Source: Durusdinium trenchii (lineage: Eukaryota; Sar; Dinophyceae; Suessiales; Symbiodiniaceae). Taken from it: a DNA stretch of 64,000 bases. Positions 9,907-22,734 of this stretch are shown here, piece after piece. Both the position numbers and the translations under genes were made by a program. Position 1 is the first letter of the stretch. Every line of letters begins with the position of its first letter. The stretch is from contig CAXAMN010004002.1 in the NCBI GenBank assembly GCA_963970005.1, positions 1,438,650-1,502,649 on the forward strand, given 5' to 3'. The notes under the pieces were generated by a model, which searched no databases, was not told where the DNA came from, and worked only from the letters and a program-made list of their open reading frames with translations.

Positions 9907-12044
9907 ATAGGTTGGGTCGAAACACATAGCTGACTCGAAAAGTCGCGATTGGAACGGGACAGGCTGCGGCGAGTGAGACGAGAAGAACAGTTGTCGTACG
10001 AGTGTAACAAGTTATCATCATGTAAACTGTAAACAGTAGTGGTTGTTGAAGACTGCAGCAGCGAAAGCAAAGTCTTTCGATAACAAAGGTCGATCAAACG
10101 CAAACATGAACTTCAAAGTGTTGTTGATCCTATATATATATATTATATAACAATTCCTGCAGATTCTGTGTGCTCAACATTGTTCAACTAAGCTCATATG
10201 TTTTTGTTTCTAATCCCAACCAACAGACTCTGGTGACTACATGCAGGGTTCTGAACGGGTTGCCAGAATCTGAATGTGTTTGGTTTGACTGGAATATGTG
10301 GTAAGTATCACACCAGATGAAGAGTCATTCAAACAGCTGCAAGGACCTGCTAAATGTTCCGAAACCATTTTTGGGGGAGCTGGGAGGCAAGAATGTCATG
10401 CTGCTGCTCGTAATGTTGTAAAGATTGCAGACAGCACCCTTTGCTTGAGAAACGGCTGGACAGAACGGCATGCGCAGGAATCTGTGGTTGTTGCTGTGTG
10501 ACGTCAAAGGGTGTTGGATGATGTCGGCAATTCTGGTTCCAGACGCAAGTGGCAAAACCTTTGGATGCACAAGTTGCTGATGTTACTCCTACCATTTGGG
10601 AGGATCAGTGCCATCGTCCAATCTTGTATCGGTGCGGCTACTGTTGAGCCAAGCTGGTGGTATCAACGATGTTGGGTTCGCCCTATTGCACGTTTGGCAG
10701 ACCAGTGGCATGACCTCGACACGTCTTCATTGATGGGTGTGAGCGTCGAAGTGTCGACATTCCTTGAAAGTCCTTCGACCGTGCCAGTGCGCTCGCTGAA
10801 GTCCACGGAAGGGAGGGGAGGCCATATTGGGAGACGAAAACAGGGAGGCCCTGGCTGCAGTCTTCCGACAAAGTAACGCAAAAGCACCAGAAGATGGTTC
10901 CTACCATGTACCACTCTATGTTGGTTCCTATCTCGTTGGGTTGAAACTTCTTGGCCGGCAGAATTTCCCGCCCACCCCCTTCCCCTGAGGCGAAGCGCGG
11001 GCGCCAACAAAACACTGGAAAGCTTCACTGCATCAGATGATGGGACACTTGGAGGAAGGATCGGCCAGAGAAGCGAGGATGCGAACACAGGGATCACGTC
11101 CGGGGTCATACAGAACATCACCCTCAAAAAAGAAACATGTTCACCCCGCGCCCACGGTTTTCAGGGATCGAGATCTATATCTCACCTGTCCCACCTCCCG
11201 AAAAATCGCATGATCGATTCCAAGCCCGGCTCTTGGCTGACTGACTCATTTCGGTTCGGGCTGACTGACCCTGGCACTGAACGCGTGTGACCCATGTTTC
11301 CAGGCCTGGGTCACGGTCTCCAAGACATGTGGCACCCTGTGATGCTTTGGGGCCCGAAACGAGCGCTACCCTCAGAACAGCTTTGCAGAAGGGAACCCCA
11401 AACCTGAAGAATTCTGAAGAGAACCAACGTTGTGGCTGAGCAGTTTGGGGCAAAATAGGGCCCTTGGCTCATCAGTGGTCAGGAATGGTGCCTTCTTTTG
11501 CCGCAGTTCGTCCGCCTGTGTGGCGTTGAACCGAAGCTTGGCCATAATAGGTTCGAGAAGCTGGGCATTTGGAGGGCTGGTGTGAGTCCAATTGGGCTAA
11601 ACTAAATTCTAGTTGGGGGAGGTAGAGGATGAGTATGAGATGGTATGAGCTCAGCCACGGGTCAAGTCCTTGTTGACCAGATGTTTTACCAGTTCATGGC
11701 CCAAATCTCCACATTTCCCGTACGTTTAGCTGGATAGCTTGTTGGGGCATAAACCTTTGGATAGCTTCAAAGCTCCTCGATGTATAAGCTGAGCCTCCGG
11801 CCTCCAAGGGCGACCCTGACCGATCACATGAAAGGAACCAGTCCAGCCCATTGGCCGGCTGAATTTGACCCCAAATGATCTTTCAGAAGATTCAGAAGCA
11901 GGCAGCCATTGTTGAGGAGTTTGTTGGGCGCGAACGTTCGAACGTTCAGTTTGTTAATTCGCTGCGAAGCGTTTCCACTATGTTAATTCCATTGTTTCCA
12001 CCGGGTTGGATGGTTTGACTGGTATGATTTTGAGGGTTTCCCTG
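9907..12044. other. No exon recognised
   Basis: About 2 kb with no frame showing coding character on either strand. If the amylase gene continues to 13004 this is intron. Confidence 0.4.
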
Positions 12045-12137
12045 TGGATCCACATAACTTCTCAGAAAGTCATTGGGCCCCCGCAAGCCTATATAAATAG
12101 TCTCCAATTGCCGTACCTGAGAAGCTATGTGGATCCA
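12045..12137. repeat. Hairpin repeat, family III
   Basis: Arms 12045-12065 (TGGATCCACATAACTTCTCAG) and 12117-12137 are inverted with a single mismatch in 21. The interior AAATAGTCT...CCGTACCTGAG block is shared with copies at 62647 and 20322. Confidence 0.85.
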
Positions 12138-12250
12138 TGGGGTTTGGATGGACCATTCGTACCCCATCTTCGCCCAGTTCCGGTTCCGCGCGCTCCGGGG
12201 CGCGCTCCGGAGCCCATCGGAGCCCGGATTCCACCGCGCAGTCCCGTCAG

Positions 12251-12298
12251 GTGGCTCAGGCACCTGGACGACGACCGTGAAGACCAGCATGCCAGCAG
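12251..12298 (+). CDS. Orphan exon candidate
   Basis: AG|G acceptor and AG|GTGCGT donor enclose WLRHLDDDREDQHAS. Coding-like and phase-consistent, but no partner exon was joined. Confidence 0.35.
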
Positions 12299-12549
12299 GT
12301 GCGTGAACACCTACCTAGGACAAGTGGATCGCCTGCAAAGCTTTTTGGGGAATCGGTTTCTCTACTGAAGAACTGGTAGAAAGCGATTAAGTTGAAAGGG
12401 TTGAGCCGTTCAGAACTGGGCCTTTTGGCCGGCTGAGAGGACTTGGAAGGGTGGGTCAAGTCATGTCTACATCCCCCAGGCTCTGCATATGTTTTCACAG
12501 TGGTTTCAGATGGGAGTTTGTCACCAAAATTCTGTCTTTAGGACGCCTA

Positions 12550-12635
12550 GGGCCCCAACCATATCCTCAGAAGGTGGTTAGACCCCCCTGGCACCCACCC
12601 CAACCACCTTCTCAGGAGGTGGGACAGGAGCCCTA
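12550..12635. repeat. Foldback repeat, family III-like
   Basis: CCTCAGAAGGTGGTT (12565-12579) and AACCACCTTCTCAGG (12602-12616) pair with one mismatch. The flanking GGGCC and AGGAGCCCT also pair. A partial relative lies at 48546. Confidence 0.65.
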
Positions 12636-13003
12636 GAGGATATTGAGCATCTTTGAGCCATTGCCCTCCGGTTGTCCCTCCGTGATGGGGAGCTTGAATG
12701 ACCGTGCCAGTCGGTCTTTCGGGGAGCGTCTTATGCGTCGCAAGCATGGTACAGGTACCGTCTTCTTGTTTTGCAAAACCCGACGTCACTGTAACCATTA
12801 AACGACACTCCGACGAACACATACCCACTGTTTGTAGTGGAAAATGGTCTTCCAAGGGGCCATTCTCCACTTCCATGTTGGTGAGTCAGAGTGTAAACCT
12901 TCTTTTTCTTGTGCCTGGATGGCGCAACTTTGGGTCGCCACACGACCCCGCCCCACCCGGAAAATCCATTCGTTCAACGCTTTCTCGGCTCCACGCGTTC
13001 CAG

Positions 13004-13100
13004 GGCAGTACAAGAATGTGATCCAATCCAGCGGCTCCAACGTGGAGGTGAAGGCGGATGGTGGCTCGGCTTCTTTTGACTTCGGAAGACCAGAGAATAC
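13004..13100 (+). CDS. Possible alpha-amylase domain C exon
   Basis: Acceptor TTCCAG|GG, phase 1. The frame reads GQYKNVIQSSGSNVEVKADG then GSASFDFG. This resembles the GQYCNV and beta-strand end of amylase domain C. It lies 3.2 kb past the last sure exon and the exons between are not recognised. Confidence 0.35.
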
Positions 13101-13512
13101 GTGGCCGGTGTGGAGAGATGGTTGGAAATGGTGGCTGGCGCATGGCGCATCAGTTTTTTTGGTGTTTTGCAGACCTGGAGAGGGGAGTCCACCAAGCACC
13201 GTGCTCGCGGCGAAGGTGTTTGCTTGCGTTGCATGGCTTCTACTTGTACCCACGCTTCATCAACTGGGACCCAGTGCTTAGGAGTCTTAGAGGGTCTCCG
13301 CCACTTCCAACGCACCACCATGCACCACCAATTCGCCAAGGTACAGCAAACCTGGTGGTGCCATCTCTCGGCTTCTCAGCAGCAACATGACCAAGCGGAG
13401 TGAGAAGCCCCCCACGGGCTGCCCTACCATGTTTTATCAGGCCTAATTTAGACCACATGACCGTTTGTTTCAAATGATGTTACAGTTGCAATTGTCCATT
13501 ATTTGTTTGCTT

Positions 13513-13592
13513 GGACCCTCAAATGGGTGTCCTGGCTAGAGGTCCCTAAGTAGTGTAGGTTTTTTTGTTGCCCAAGTGGATGGTCCTGGTAT
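13513..13592. repeat. Foldback repeat, family II
   Basis: GGACCCTCAAATGGGTGTCC and CCCAAGTGGATGGTCC are inverted, with a TAGTGTAGG block between. Same family as 7259, 47246 and 52755. Confidence 0.6.
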
Positions 13593-13928
13593 GTATACTT
13601 CTTTGGTTGTTTGGTGGTTCTTCCAATTTCACCTTGTTTCAACGGGATTTCAATCTTCATTTGGTGGTTCTGCCATGTTCTTCCAACAGATGTCTATTTC
13701 CCCAGGGATCCAAGTACCTTCTCAGCAGGTGATTGGAGACACCGCTATGTAGGTTTGGAGAGTCCAAGTACCTTCAAAGAGGTTTCAATTGTGAGTTCTT
13801 CTTTGAATGTGTTAGACACCGCCACCGTGGGACACCCCTGAGGTGCGGTGGCCTTCCACGTGAACGCGGCCGTGGAACAGCGACCGTGGGTCCCTCAGAG
13901 ACGTCGACTTGGGGAGGAGCGAGCGGAC

Positions 13929-13960
13929 TGGCTTCGCTCCACACTGGCTTCGCTCCACAC
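13929..13960. repeat. 16-bp direct duplication
   Basis: TGGCTTCGCTCCACAC occurs twice in immediate succession. Confidence 0.8.
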
Positions 13961-14753
13961 TGCGAACGGAAGCGATCAACACATGGATCCCTGCAGATCT
14001 TGCACGAAACATTGGTGGATCTTGGGAATTGGATCGGTTTTTCACTCCAAGATCTGAGGACCTTGGAATTGTCCGACGTTTCCATGACCCATCACTCTTG
14101 ATGCAGTCGGTTCGCATGGTTCGCGGTGGCTTCCTGTTCAGCAGCGTTTTGGGATCACAGTGGTCGTCCTCCGAAGCTCCAAGTGACATAAAGACGAGGT
14201 TCTGAGAGAAGTTCCCCTGTGCCCTCAGGACCATTGCCATCATTTGAGGCGGGATGGATGGGAAGCGATTCGCGGTCTTTGGAGAGAGCGATTCGCAGAA
14301 GAGCAGGAGTAGTATAGCAGAGTGCACCCCGCAAACATGGAAATCATATGAAATGTGACTCGGGTGGCTTTCATGTGACTCGGAACCCCATTTTGGCGTC
14401 GCCTCCAAGCCGTCCAAGCCTTTTCCCGGTCATTCGCGCTCACATCGCATCCGGAGGTTGGGAAGAGCCTTACACGCGCTCGTGGCTCGTGGTGCTTGGC
14501 CACCGGCCAAGAGCTTGTTCATGCGGACGCCTTCCGAGCGTCATAGAACACGTCGCATGTCCATGTTTGTGTCCAACTTTGGTATAGACAGATCAAAACT
14601 CAGAGTTAGCTTTATGATGATAATACTGAACATTCTTTTCCCACAAGTTGTGGCAAGAAGATGCTTCTGGAGGGCCAGTGACGCGAGCTTGGTGCTGATC
14701 GAGGACCCTCTCATTTTGCGAGTGTAGTCCAGCGAGGACCAAAAGAGATAAAA

Positions 14754-14842
14754 GAGACTGAGGGCTCAAGTAAGATAAGATGGGAGAAGATTGAAAATTG
14801 AAGCTAAGTAAGAGGGCTCAAGTAAGAGACTGAGGGCTCAAG
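14754..14842. repeat. Purine-rich degenerate repeat
   Basis: Three copies of GAGGGCTCAAGT, two of them preceded by AGAGACT. GGCTCAAG equals the last 8 bases of the dinoflagellate spliced leader, but the rest of the leader is absent. Confidence 0.6.
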
Positions 14843-15541
14843 TTTTGTGTTATGAAGATTGAAGAGATTCAAGTTAAGCTGGGGCTGGGTGCAGCGGGGG
14901 TTGGGTGGTCTCAAAATGATTCAAAATGTTCACGTCAGCTTCTTTGCATGAATTATATATGCTAATTACTACGAGTTACGTGCACAAACCCAACAGCACA
15001 AGCCAAAGTGCTAAGCTTGTTTGTCCATTGGGGAAGGCACAAGCCAATACCATTTGTTTTTCACCAGGGATATATGATCAATTTTAATGTTTAAAGAATT
15101 GTACAACCAGATTCACTTCTCGGGGGTGGTCTCAATAGTCTATATTGATGGGTTGCCTGATGTGCTTGCGCAAATCACACAACCCCTCAAACTGCCACAC
15201 AACTGAACATGAGCTCCGTGTTCTCGGGCACGGCATGCTGAGCACTTTGGACTGGATGATGAGGCTCCACCAGCCAACTCGTCTTTGTTGTGGATCGCAG
15301 ATAGGTTCACATGGGATCCTGTATATAGTCTATAGTACGCAACTCTTACACCATGGGAATGTTCCAAACTTGATGGTTGAACTACGTGAAAGTAAGAGCT
15401 AGTTTGGTTTAACGCTTGGACCCAACATTGGAACCACCTGTATCCAACATTGGAACCACCTGTATTATATACTGTATATATATAGTTATACTGCACAACT
15501 GCTACAAAACCATACAGCACCCACTTGTGCTCCGCTTGCAG

Positions 15542-15637
15542 CTCCGCGCTATGCCGCAGGCGCTGAGCTCTACGGCGGAGGAGCAGCTGGCGAAGACCGA
15601 TCGCTTGAAGCGTTTCTCGTCCGTTGAGCGAAGAGAG
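15542..15637 (+). CDS. Orphan exon, helical
   Basis: Acceptor TTGCAG|C, donor GAG|GTTGGG, 32 codons in phase 0. The frame is helical and charged (STAEEQLAKTDRLKRFSSVE) with GC-rich third positions. Function unknown. Confidence 0.5.
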
Positions 15638-17036
15638 GTTGGGTGACTTGACATCCTGCGGGCATTGGCGGGTACAATGACCCAGGATTTGAATGCATAG
15701 TATGACCTAATAGAAGCATTATCACGAATTACCCAATCTTTGCTAGGGGCCCTGTTCTTAACTTCTGACTTCATTGGACTTCTGACTTGGTTGGACGAGG
15801 TTCGGAGATCTCAGCGAGTTCGACCACTTCGATGAATAGGGATCCGTCATCCGTACAGTGGTTTCAGATGGCAAGTCTCGCCATAAACCCCTCCTCGATT
15901 GGGGTGCATATAGACCACCTCCTGGGATCTGTCTTCTTAACCCACCAGGTGAAGGAGTACTCTCCATTTACTGCAGGTTTACTACTTTTTGGGGTCGCCA
16001 AAGAAACATGAGACAAGGGACAGGGGCAAGGGATAGGGGCGGTGCGAGCGTCTTCCCTCCAAAAGACCCATGTGAAGGACCTTTAGATCGACCATACCCA
16101 GGTCAGCCGTTGGGCCCGAAAAGGAGTCCATTTGCCCTGAGGTATTGAAGCGATACCTCAGTCACACAAAAAAGACAACTTGAGGATAGAATAGGATAGA
16201 CACGTCCGCAAGTCATGTCACAAACAATCCTCTTGGGTTGAGTGCCGTCCATACAGAAAATTGTAAAAACAGAAGGTGGTCCTGGGCCCACCCACCATTT
16301 ACAAGGCTGGTATGCAGTGCTAGTATGTGCCAGTCAGGGTGTGAGAATCTTGGAGGATGGCTACCATATTCTTGTCGGCCCTTTGTCTACTTCATTGCAT
16401 GAAGAAACTGCCAGAACATGGATGTGGGTCGCGTATTTTCCGCTGGGCTTTTGGACGGCCATGCGGATATGCAGCAATGCATAACCAATGTTTCAGCCAT
16501 GGGAGAGGGAAAAAGAATTCTTGCTGCCCTGGTTCTGCCTCGAGGCTTCCGAAAGCAATGCCAAGAGCTGCTACGCTTGCGGGGGGAGCCCAGCTGGATA
16601 GCATGGGTGGTACCACAATGAGTTCGAGTTCGAGGCATCTCTTAACTTGTATTGCTATTGAGTGAGCTCATGCACTTTCGATTTCCAAAACACCTGCCAA
16701 GTTGTCCTCAAACCTATCAGATTTCTTCCAGCTGAGCTTTACGAGGGCCGGTGAGCTCAGGTCCAGAGCTCCCCTGAAAAAGCACAAAGAGGATAGAACA
16801 TCAGGGAGTTCCCCAACCACATCAGTGCTAGTGATTGTGTGAGTCAAAACCATTTCTGGCAGGCAAATCAGAAGTTGAACGTGATCGCTTTGAAGCAGGA
16901 ACTGGTGGTTAAAACATGTTAAACGTATGAACCTATGAGCCCACACTCCTTCCTTGCTCAGGTGCTTCGTCATAACTCCATCCATCTCAGCCTTCTGCGC
17001 CATGCGCCGGGGGTAACGGGTGTGACCGGTGCGCAG
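15638..17036. other. No exon recognised
   Basis: No frame with coding character stands out on either strand. Part of a GGTTTCAGATGG-type repeat end lies near 15859. Confidence 0.4.
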
Positions 17037-17160
17037 GACGCAAGAGCTGGAGACGCTTCCTGGGCCGCACTTCAGCATCGTCAAGGCACCACTCCTCGGT
17101 GGATGGGCAGAACGTGCGCAGGACCGCATTCGGACGGTCCCAAAGAGCCGCGGCACGGAG
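17037..17160 (+). CDS. Orphan exon candidate
   Basis: Acceptor CGCAG|G, donor GGAG|GTTGGG, 124 bp. It contains FSIVKAPLLGGWAERAQDRI. The opposite strand is also open here, so orientation is not fully certain. Confidence 0.4.
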
Positions 17161-17660
17161 GTTGGGAAGGAGATTTCCGCCACAATAAGCTCATTTGGAT
17201 TCAGAAAACGGTGTCACGTATGGTGAGGTGTTTGGGCTTTTGACGGGGGAATGTTCATGTTTTTGGATTGGACATGTTGTACCACGATGATGGACATGAA
17301 ATGGTTTCACACCAGGGCTGGTGACAGAGTTGCAGACACTAATGTGACACTAGTTCAAAAAGATAAGATGATACATGATAATACCATATAATTTGAGTTT
17401 GTCCTATTACCTGCAACAGTCGGTAAATAAATTTTCACTATGATTGAGAAGGGCCTTTACTCACCATCATCATCCACTGTTGCTGGTAAATAGGATAAGC
17501 CCAACATATACCAGCTTTTGTGCCGGTGCCGAGTAGAGGGGTCATGCCCAGGATCAAACCTTCACCACCAGACTAGACTGCCATTAGACACGCCCTTCCA
17601 GACCGTATGTATAACTATATCATTCATCAGTCATACTCAGTCATCAGTCATCAGTCATCA

Positions 17661-17661
<1 letters not shown>

Positions 17662-17705
<44 letters not shown>
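17662..17705. repeat. CAT trinucleotide microsatellite
   Basis: About 14 CAT units, preceded by degenerate TCATCAGT units from 17636. Confidence 0.9.
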
Positions 17706-17707
<2 letters not shown>

Positions 17708-18282
17708 CGTTCTATCGCTATCATCACCTACTAATTGCAACACATTGTCATCCACCCTTTGGAGTGGCAAACTCCACCAACACCCTCCGATCGTGCCCGC
17801 CAGGCCGTCCGCAAGCCAAAGGCTAAGGCATCGGGATGGGGAGTGGACAGCGGGAAACAGGAGCACAGAGGGCGTAAAGGGAGGGCTCAGATTCTTTTAA
17901 ATATAGATTCCGTACACAGAGCTCTCGATCAAGACTGGGTAAGGCCTGTCACAATTGCCTGGTACTCTTGTGACACAGCTTGCATTGACTTTACGGCTTC
18001 TTGAGAAGCCTTTTCCTGTCAGCGGTTGGCGGGATTGCTGACCCATCACTTTTCCCAAGCAGAGGTTAGTTGATGTGAATTTCAGCCTCAATCCTTCTTC
18101 ACTCTTCGAGGTCAGTGTTGCCATGTAGAGCTTTCAAACTTTTAGATGGTTTTCGGGATGTGGTACGACATGTAATGGTTTAGGATTGGTTTTAATTAGA
18201 TGCTTTTCGGCTTTTTAGATGGGTTGTTAGGGACTTCCGACTGTCACGTGGTTGAAATGTAGGCCTCGGTTTCACCACCGAG

Positions 18283-18390
18283 GCCAAGACCGCCGCCAAG
18301 CCCACGGTCCCAGTGCCGAGCCCGGCGGTGCCGGTTCCGCCGAGCCCGGCGGTGCCAGTGAAGGCAACGCCTCAGCCAAGAGCTCAGATG
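18283..18390 (+). CDS. Orphan exon, Pro/Val/Ala repeats
   Basis: Acceptor CCGAG|GCC. The frame reads AKTAAKPTVP followed by two copies of PSPAVPV, a linker-like low-complexity stretch with GC-rich third positions. Confidence 0.4.
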
Positions 18391-18575
18391 AAGTCATGGA
18401 CTAGGTTGATCTTGAATATGATTAAACCAGGAGTTCCGTTGTTCGACCTGGCACATGTAGATCGTGGGCGGCGACTCCCTTCATGTGTGAAGCTTTTGGA
18501 CCTGTTGGATCCTTGTGGCAGCACCCACCTGTCCGTCCCATGAGTAGCTACCTATAGTGAGTGGATAACCTTCCA

Positions 18576-18599
18576 TTTTTTTTTTTTTGGGGGGGGGGG
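18576..18599. repeat. Homopolymer junction T13 G11
   Basis: Thirteen T followed by eleven G. Similar T-run/G-run junctions occur at 28153-28166 and 56339-56352. Confidence 0.9.
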
Positions 18600-18957
18600 T
18601 GTCCCTAAAAAAGTCTCCCCTACCCCTACCTCTATCCCATGATACTTGGAGAAAACCCCTTTTAAAGCCTTTTGTTTTGGAATTGTTTTCTCCACTGAAC
18701 ACGCACAGGTGGAAGGTTTGGTTAATCTTTATCTTCCAGGGAAACTGCGGGGTCAGAGTAGGCGACCAACCACGACACTCCCATACCAAGGGCGGGCGCA
18801 TCCCATTACCTGTTTTCTCAGTCAGTAAGAGAAAACATCACTTCGGCAAATTGTGAAATGTCGGCCGGCCAATTGAACCTGTTTGATCCATTGAAACCTT
18901 GAAATGGAATGTGAATGTGCCCGGCCCCCATACCCACCAAGTGCTGCACTGGTCAAG

Positions 18958-19030
18958 GTCAAAAGAGCTTGCACCAAGTGCTGAAGAGGCGGAGACAGCG
19001 GGGAGTGCGTCACAGACGTCACAAACAGAG
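18958..19030 (+). CDS. Orphan exon candidate, Ser/Glu/Ala-rich
   Basis: Acceptor TCAAG|G and donor ACAGAG|GTGGGT enclose SKELAPSAEEAETAGSASQT. Low-complexity, phase-consistent. Confidence 0.4.
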
Positions 19031-19917
19031 GTGGGTTCCCTGTGATTACATATTCAACTCATGTATATGTATGAAAACACACGAATCTATTCCATACAGG
19101 AGTTTATTTAGTGAGATTCTGCTTTGCAAGTGACCAGGCTTTTGTGTTTCTAAACTGGAATGAGGACCAGAGATGAGATGATCAGAGGATGTCCCAATGT
19201 TTGCTCACCTGCCCTCAGATGTGATGTTGGCACTCCCCTCTCTTTTCAATTGCATACCCAGCTCTGCCAGCTCTCAAGAAAATATCTATAGTCTTTCTTG
19301 CGTGACTCCTGCGGGTCACTCCGCATTCGTTTAATTTAATCTGATACCTACTTTCCAAGATCATTTTACGATACCCACAGTTTTTTTTTTTTTGTTTTTT
19401 TTTCGACCCATGTAGACCCTAGCTCCGTGGAATGGAAGTCACGGATTTCGCACGGTGCCATGGTGCCCTCTTTGTGATGGAAACAACGACCTTCCGAGTG
19501 CCTGGACACCCATACGCCGGAAGGCTTTGCGAAGAGTGGAAGCCGGCTGAGACCTCAGAAGGCTGATATGGCGTAGAAGCAAGGAACACTTGTAGACTAG
19601 ACGTCAAGCTACCAGGTCAGGTCAAGCTACCAGGGTGAAATGGGCTGCGGGTGTGTACCCACAGACCCACAGCCATAGATGTACTTGATAGTATTCATGT
19701 GTTCATAGTCATAGCATGTCATGGCCATCCTGGAATGGAGAGGAGGAGCCAGGCTACGATGTTCTGATTGAACCCATGTGGCTGTCAGGGTCAACACCCG
19801 AAAAAGCACAGTAGGTTGAAGGTAGTCCATTTCCGGGTCGGTCAGCATTGGTTCCGCAGTTGCGGCACATTGGGAAAAACAGGGACACTCCGACATGAAG
19901 GTCTAGAGGTCGAGCAT

Positions 19918-19982
19918 GTTTAAGCACTCTGCTGGCCTTCAAACCCAGGTTTAAGCACTCTGCTTATGGCCTTCAAAGCCAG
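19918..19982. repeat. Tandem duplication of about 32 bp
   Basis: GTTTAAGCACTCTGCT followed by GGCCTTCAAA.CCAG occurs twice in a row, the second with a 3-base insertion (TAT). Confidence 0.85.
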
Positions 19983-20010
19983 GTGGTGTTCAGCTTCTGT
20001 TGTCCTTCAG

Positions 20011-20089
20011 TGTCGACCGTACCGTTCACGCGTTCGTGGCCGTTTCCGCTGCCCACCGAGGTGCCTTGAGGTTGGCCATCGCTCCCAAG
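20011..20089 (+). CDS. Orphan exon candidate
   Basis: Acceptor TTCAG|T and donor AAG|GTCGGG enclose VDRTVHAFVAVSAAHRGALR, then LAIAPK. Coding-like, function unknown. Confidence 0.4.
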
Positions 20090-20321
20090 GTCGGGAGAGC
20101 GTCCTTACGGCCGGTGAAGCGTCGTCTAGAAGCGAAAGATGACATGAGCTGCCTAAGACCGTGGAAGACGATCCCATGGACTCTGAAAATCTTGTCGGTT
20201 GGTAGAGGAAAACACTCGGACCCAGGGGGCCAGGACGTCAAGGTCTATGTGAGTTTTTGGGAGTGTAAGACCGTTGATCTTCATGGGACATGATGGGACT
20301 GGGATCACATCTTACCCCTAG

Positions 20322-20432
20322 AAATCCCCATACCGAACCTCAGGTTGGGTACGACTGGGCCCTCCTGGCGCCTAATTACATAACAGTGCCTCCACACATC
20401 ACCGTACCTGAGGTTCAGTACGACTGGATCCC
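20322..20432. repeat. Foldback repeat, family III
   Basis: GAACCTCAGGTTGGGTACGA and TACCTGAGGTTCAGTACGA are inverted. GGGCCCTCCTGGCGCCTA is shared, on the other strand, with the copy at 62647. Confidence 0.75.
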
Positions 20433-20984
20433 ATAAAGTAAAAAACCATCCAGCCCTCGCCATCAGCTTGTTCCAATCGGAGCTCCAGATCCCTTGGGAT
20501 CGCTCCAGGAGCGATTTCAGATGCTGAAAGAGGACCGCCGCGGGAACGGCATTCGGAGCGTCGGTCGGTCTTGGGGACAAGGGTACCGGTGGTGACGAGT
20601 GGCGTCCATTTGGTTGGTAAGCCTTGATAGTCAGATATAGTCAGTGTGTTGATGTTCTTTGTTCTCCAGGGGCGCACATCGTGTCATGTGTTTTGAAGAT
20701 CGCTTGGGTGCTTTCACCTACGTGAGCTTCTCACCGTCGTTTTGTTTTCTCCCTCACTGCTTGCCACCATGGTCACTTCCTGGTGCCTCGCCAGGAAGAT
20801 CCACACGTGTTGGTGCAGGGAAGGCCGTACCTTCTTTCTGTCGTTTTGCGCGATGATGAGCTTCAGGAGATGCGCTGGGTGCGGGAATTTTAATTCTGAC
20901 TCATCGGTGCAGCCGCAAGAAAAAGAGCGACCACTATCCACCAGAACCCAACGAACGCCACCTAAGTGGAGATGCGAAGGGCTC

Positions 20985-20994
20985 NNNNNNNNNN
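20985..20994. other. Assembly gap (10 N)
   Basis: Ten N; no repeat in the flanks explains it. Confidence 0.95.
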
Positions 20995-21719
20995 AAAAAA
21001 TGCATTGCAGTTGCACAAGTTGCATAACGATACACAACGTATCATATCGTTGGCTCACACCAGAAACACCCATAACGGGGGTCCATGACAAAGCTGTGGA
21101 CAAGGGTTGGGATCATGAGGTTAGGTAGTGTTTGTTGTAGAATGATATAAATTGCTGCATATAAGTATATAACTATAACTATAACTATAAATATGCTACA
21201 GATAGTCAATATAATTTAGCATGTAGAGGGACAAGTTGCAGTACAGCAACAAACCACAAGACTTGAGCAGATCGGACGGATATAGAGTCGGGTAGACATG
21301 CACTTGTTGAATTCAACCAACCACCCCTCCTCGTCCAAGCGGGTGGCCCCTTGCCAGGAGCAAATGACCGATGAAGAGTACCAGAGGCCCAGATGCGTTC
21401 CCCCGTTCTCATGCGTTTGAGCTCCAAAAAGCCACTGCCGCCCTGCACATATTCCAGCTGCTTAAGCAAAAACATGTGCCTGTGCAGCATGGGGCTTCGA
21501 CAGATCCCTAGGACGAACACATCACATGGAAGTGGATGGCCTGACCCTTGGGAAGACGACCTGACCCGGGAAGATACAGACAGAGTGGAGAAACCACTTC
21601 CATGTGTTGGTCGGAGTGTGGCAGACCGGGACAAGCACCTAAAAGTTCGTTCATCAAACCCCTCCACTTGGATTCATTGCACCACCTCCCAATTTGGGGT
21701 CCTGGAGGGTCTTGGGTAG

Positions 21720-21872
21720 TTTCGCCTTGCCTCACCCTCGGTCGACTGGCACGACTTGCCGCTCAGCTTCTACGACACGGACCGCCACTTGCAGCGGAAG
21801 CGGCAGAAGCGGCTGCTGAGCCAGGGAGACGCAGTGCGGAAGAGCCGGTGGGAGAGTTTGGTGCTGGCGGTG
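21720..21872 (+). CDS. Orphan exon, well supported
   Basis: 51 codons in phase 0 between GGGTAG|T and the canonical donor GTG|GTGAGA. Contains SVDWHDLPLSFYDTDRHL followed by a Lys/Arg/Gln-rich helix and SRWESLVLAV. GC-rich third positions throughout. Not recognised. Confidence 0.55.
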
Positions 21873-22734
21873 GTGAGAGTTTCGTATAGTTTCGTGACGG
21901 TGAGTTTCGTGTTGGTGGCGGCCTAAAAATCAACCACTTTTTGAAGCTTGGGGTCACATTGGCCCAGTGAAGACTTTGGGATTTTGGAAATGGGAAATGG
22001 TTGCTGTACATTAGGAAGTGGTGAAGCAGCAAAGTGTCACTTGCTCATGTCGGGCACGAAAGAATGACGCACCGTGACCAGGATAGTTTGTGCAACAATA
22101 TTCATTTGATTTACTGATACTATAGTGTTTGGTCATGTGCTTTAGGGGCAATGATGCTTGACCGCAGGACCTTCATGACAAGTGACAAGCACTTGCAGAT
22201 GGTACCGAGTCAATCGCCACACGCACACACTCGCCGTGATAGTACTTTGGAATTGAGTTAGGTAATTTACACCATTTCTTGAGCTTGGGTCGACAATTGG
22301 AGGGGAGTTGGACAAAATCCCCTCACTTGTACCCAAACTTGGTTGCTATCATGATGGACGACCATATCGCCAATTTAGTGCAAACCTGACCTGTGTCAGT
22401 CAAAGTTGATATGTTGCGCCACAATTGCGTTGGCAACAGGTTCGAACGACACTACTTGTGCCTGCACCCGCAGCAGTAATGCTCGAGACAAGGATCTAGG
22501 CCAGTCATTCGATTGGACCTAGATCTTTGTTTCCGTGTCTTGGCGGCACAAAGCGTCATACAGCGAACCTCCAAAAGTCCAACCAGGCCTCCAGGAGTCC
22601 AACAGGCCATCAAATACAATTACTGTAGGGTGCGGGGGGTGACACGGTGGTGACATGGTGTATACGTCGTTTTGCATGCAGTTTTGCACATCAACCGCAT
22701 CAGCGGCTTTGCAAGGCAGATATCCATTACATAG

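Noticed and set aside
10298..10876. Two overlapping + frames of 67 and 121 codons
   Set aside because: No splice-bounded coding segment and no GC-rich third positions; probably intron or spacer.
14384..14397. CCATTTTGGC, a 10-base match to the spliced leader
   Set aside because: The bases on both sides do not match the leader, and no gene start follows.
14757..14842. Three GGCTCAAG copies as tandem spliced-leader relics
   Set aside because: Only the last 8 bases match and they lie in a purine-rich simple repeat (GAGGGCTCAAGT).
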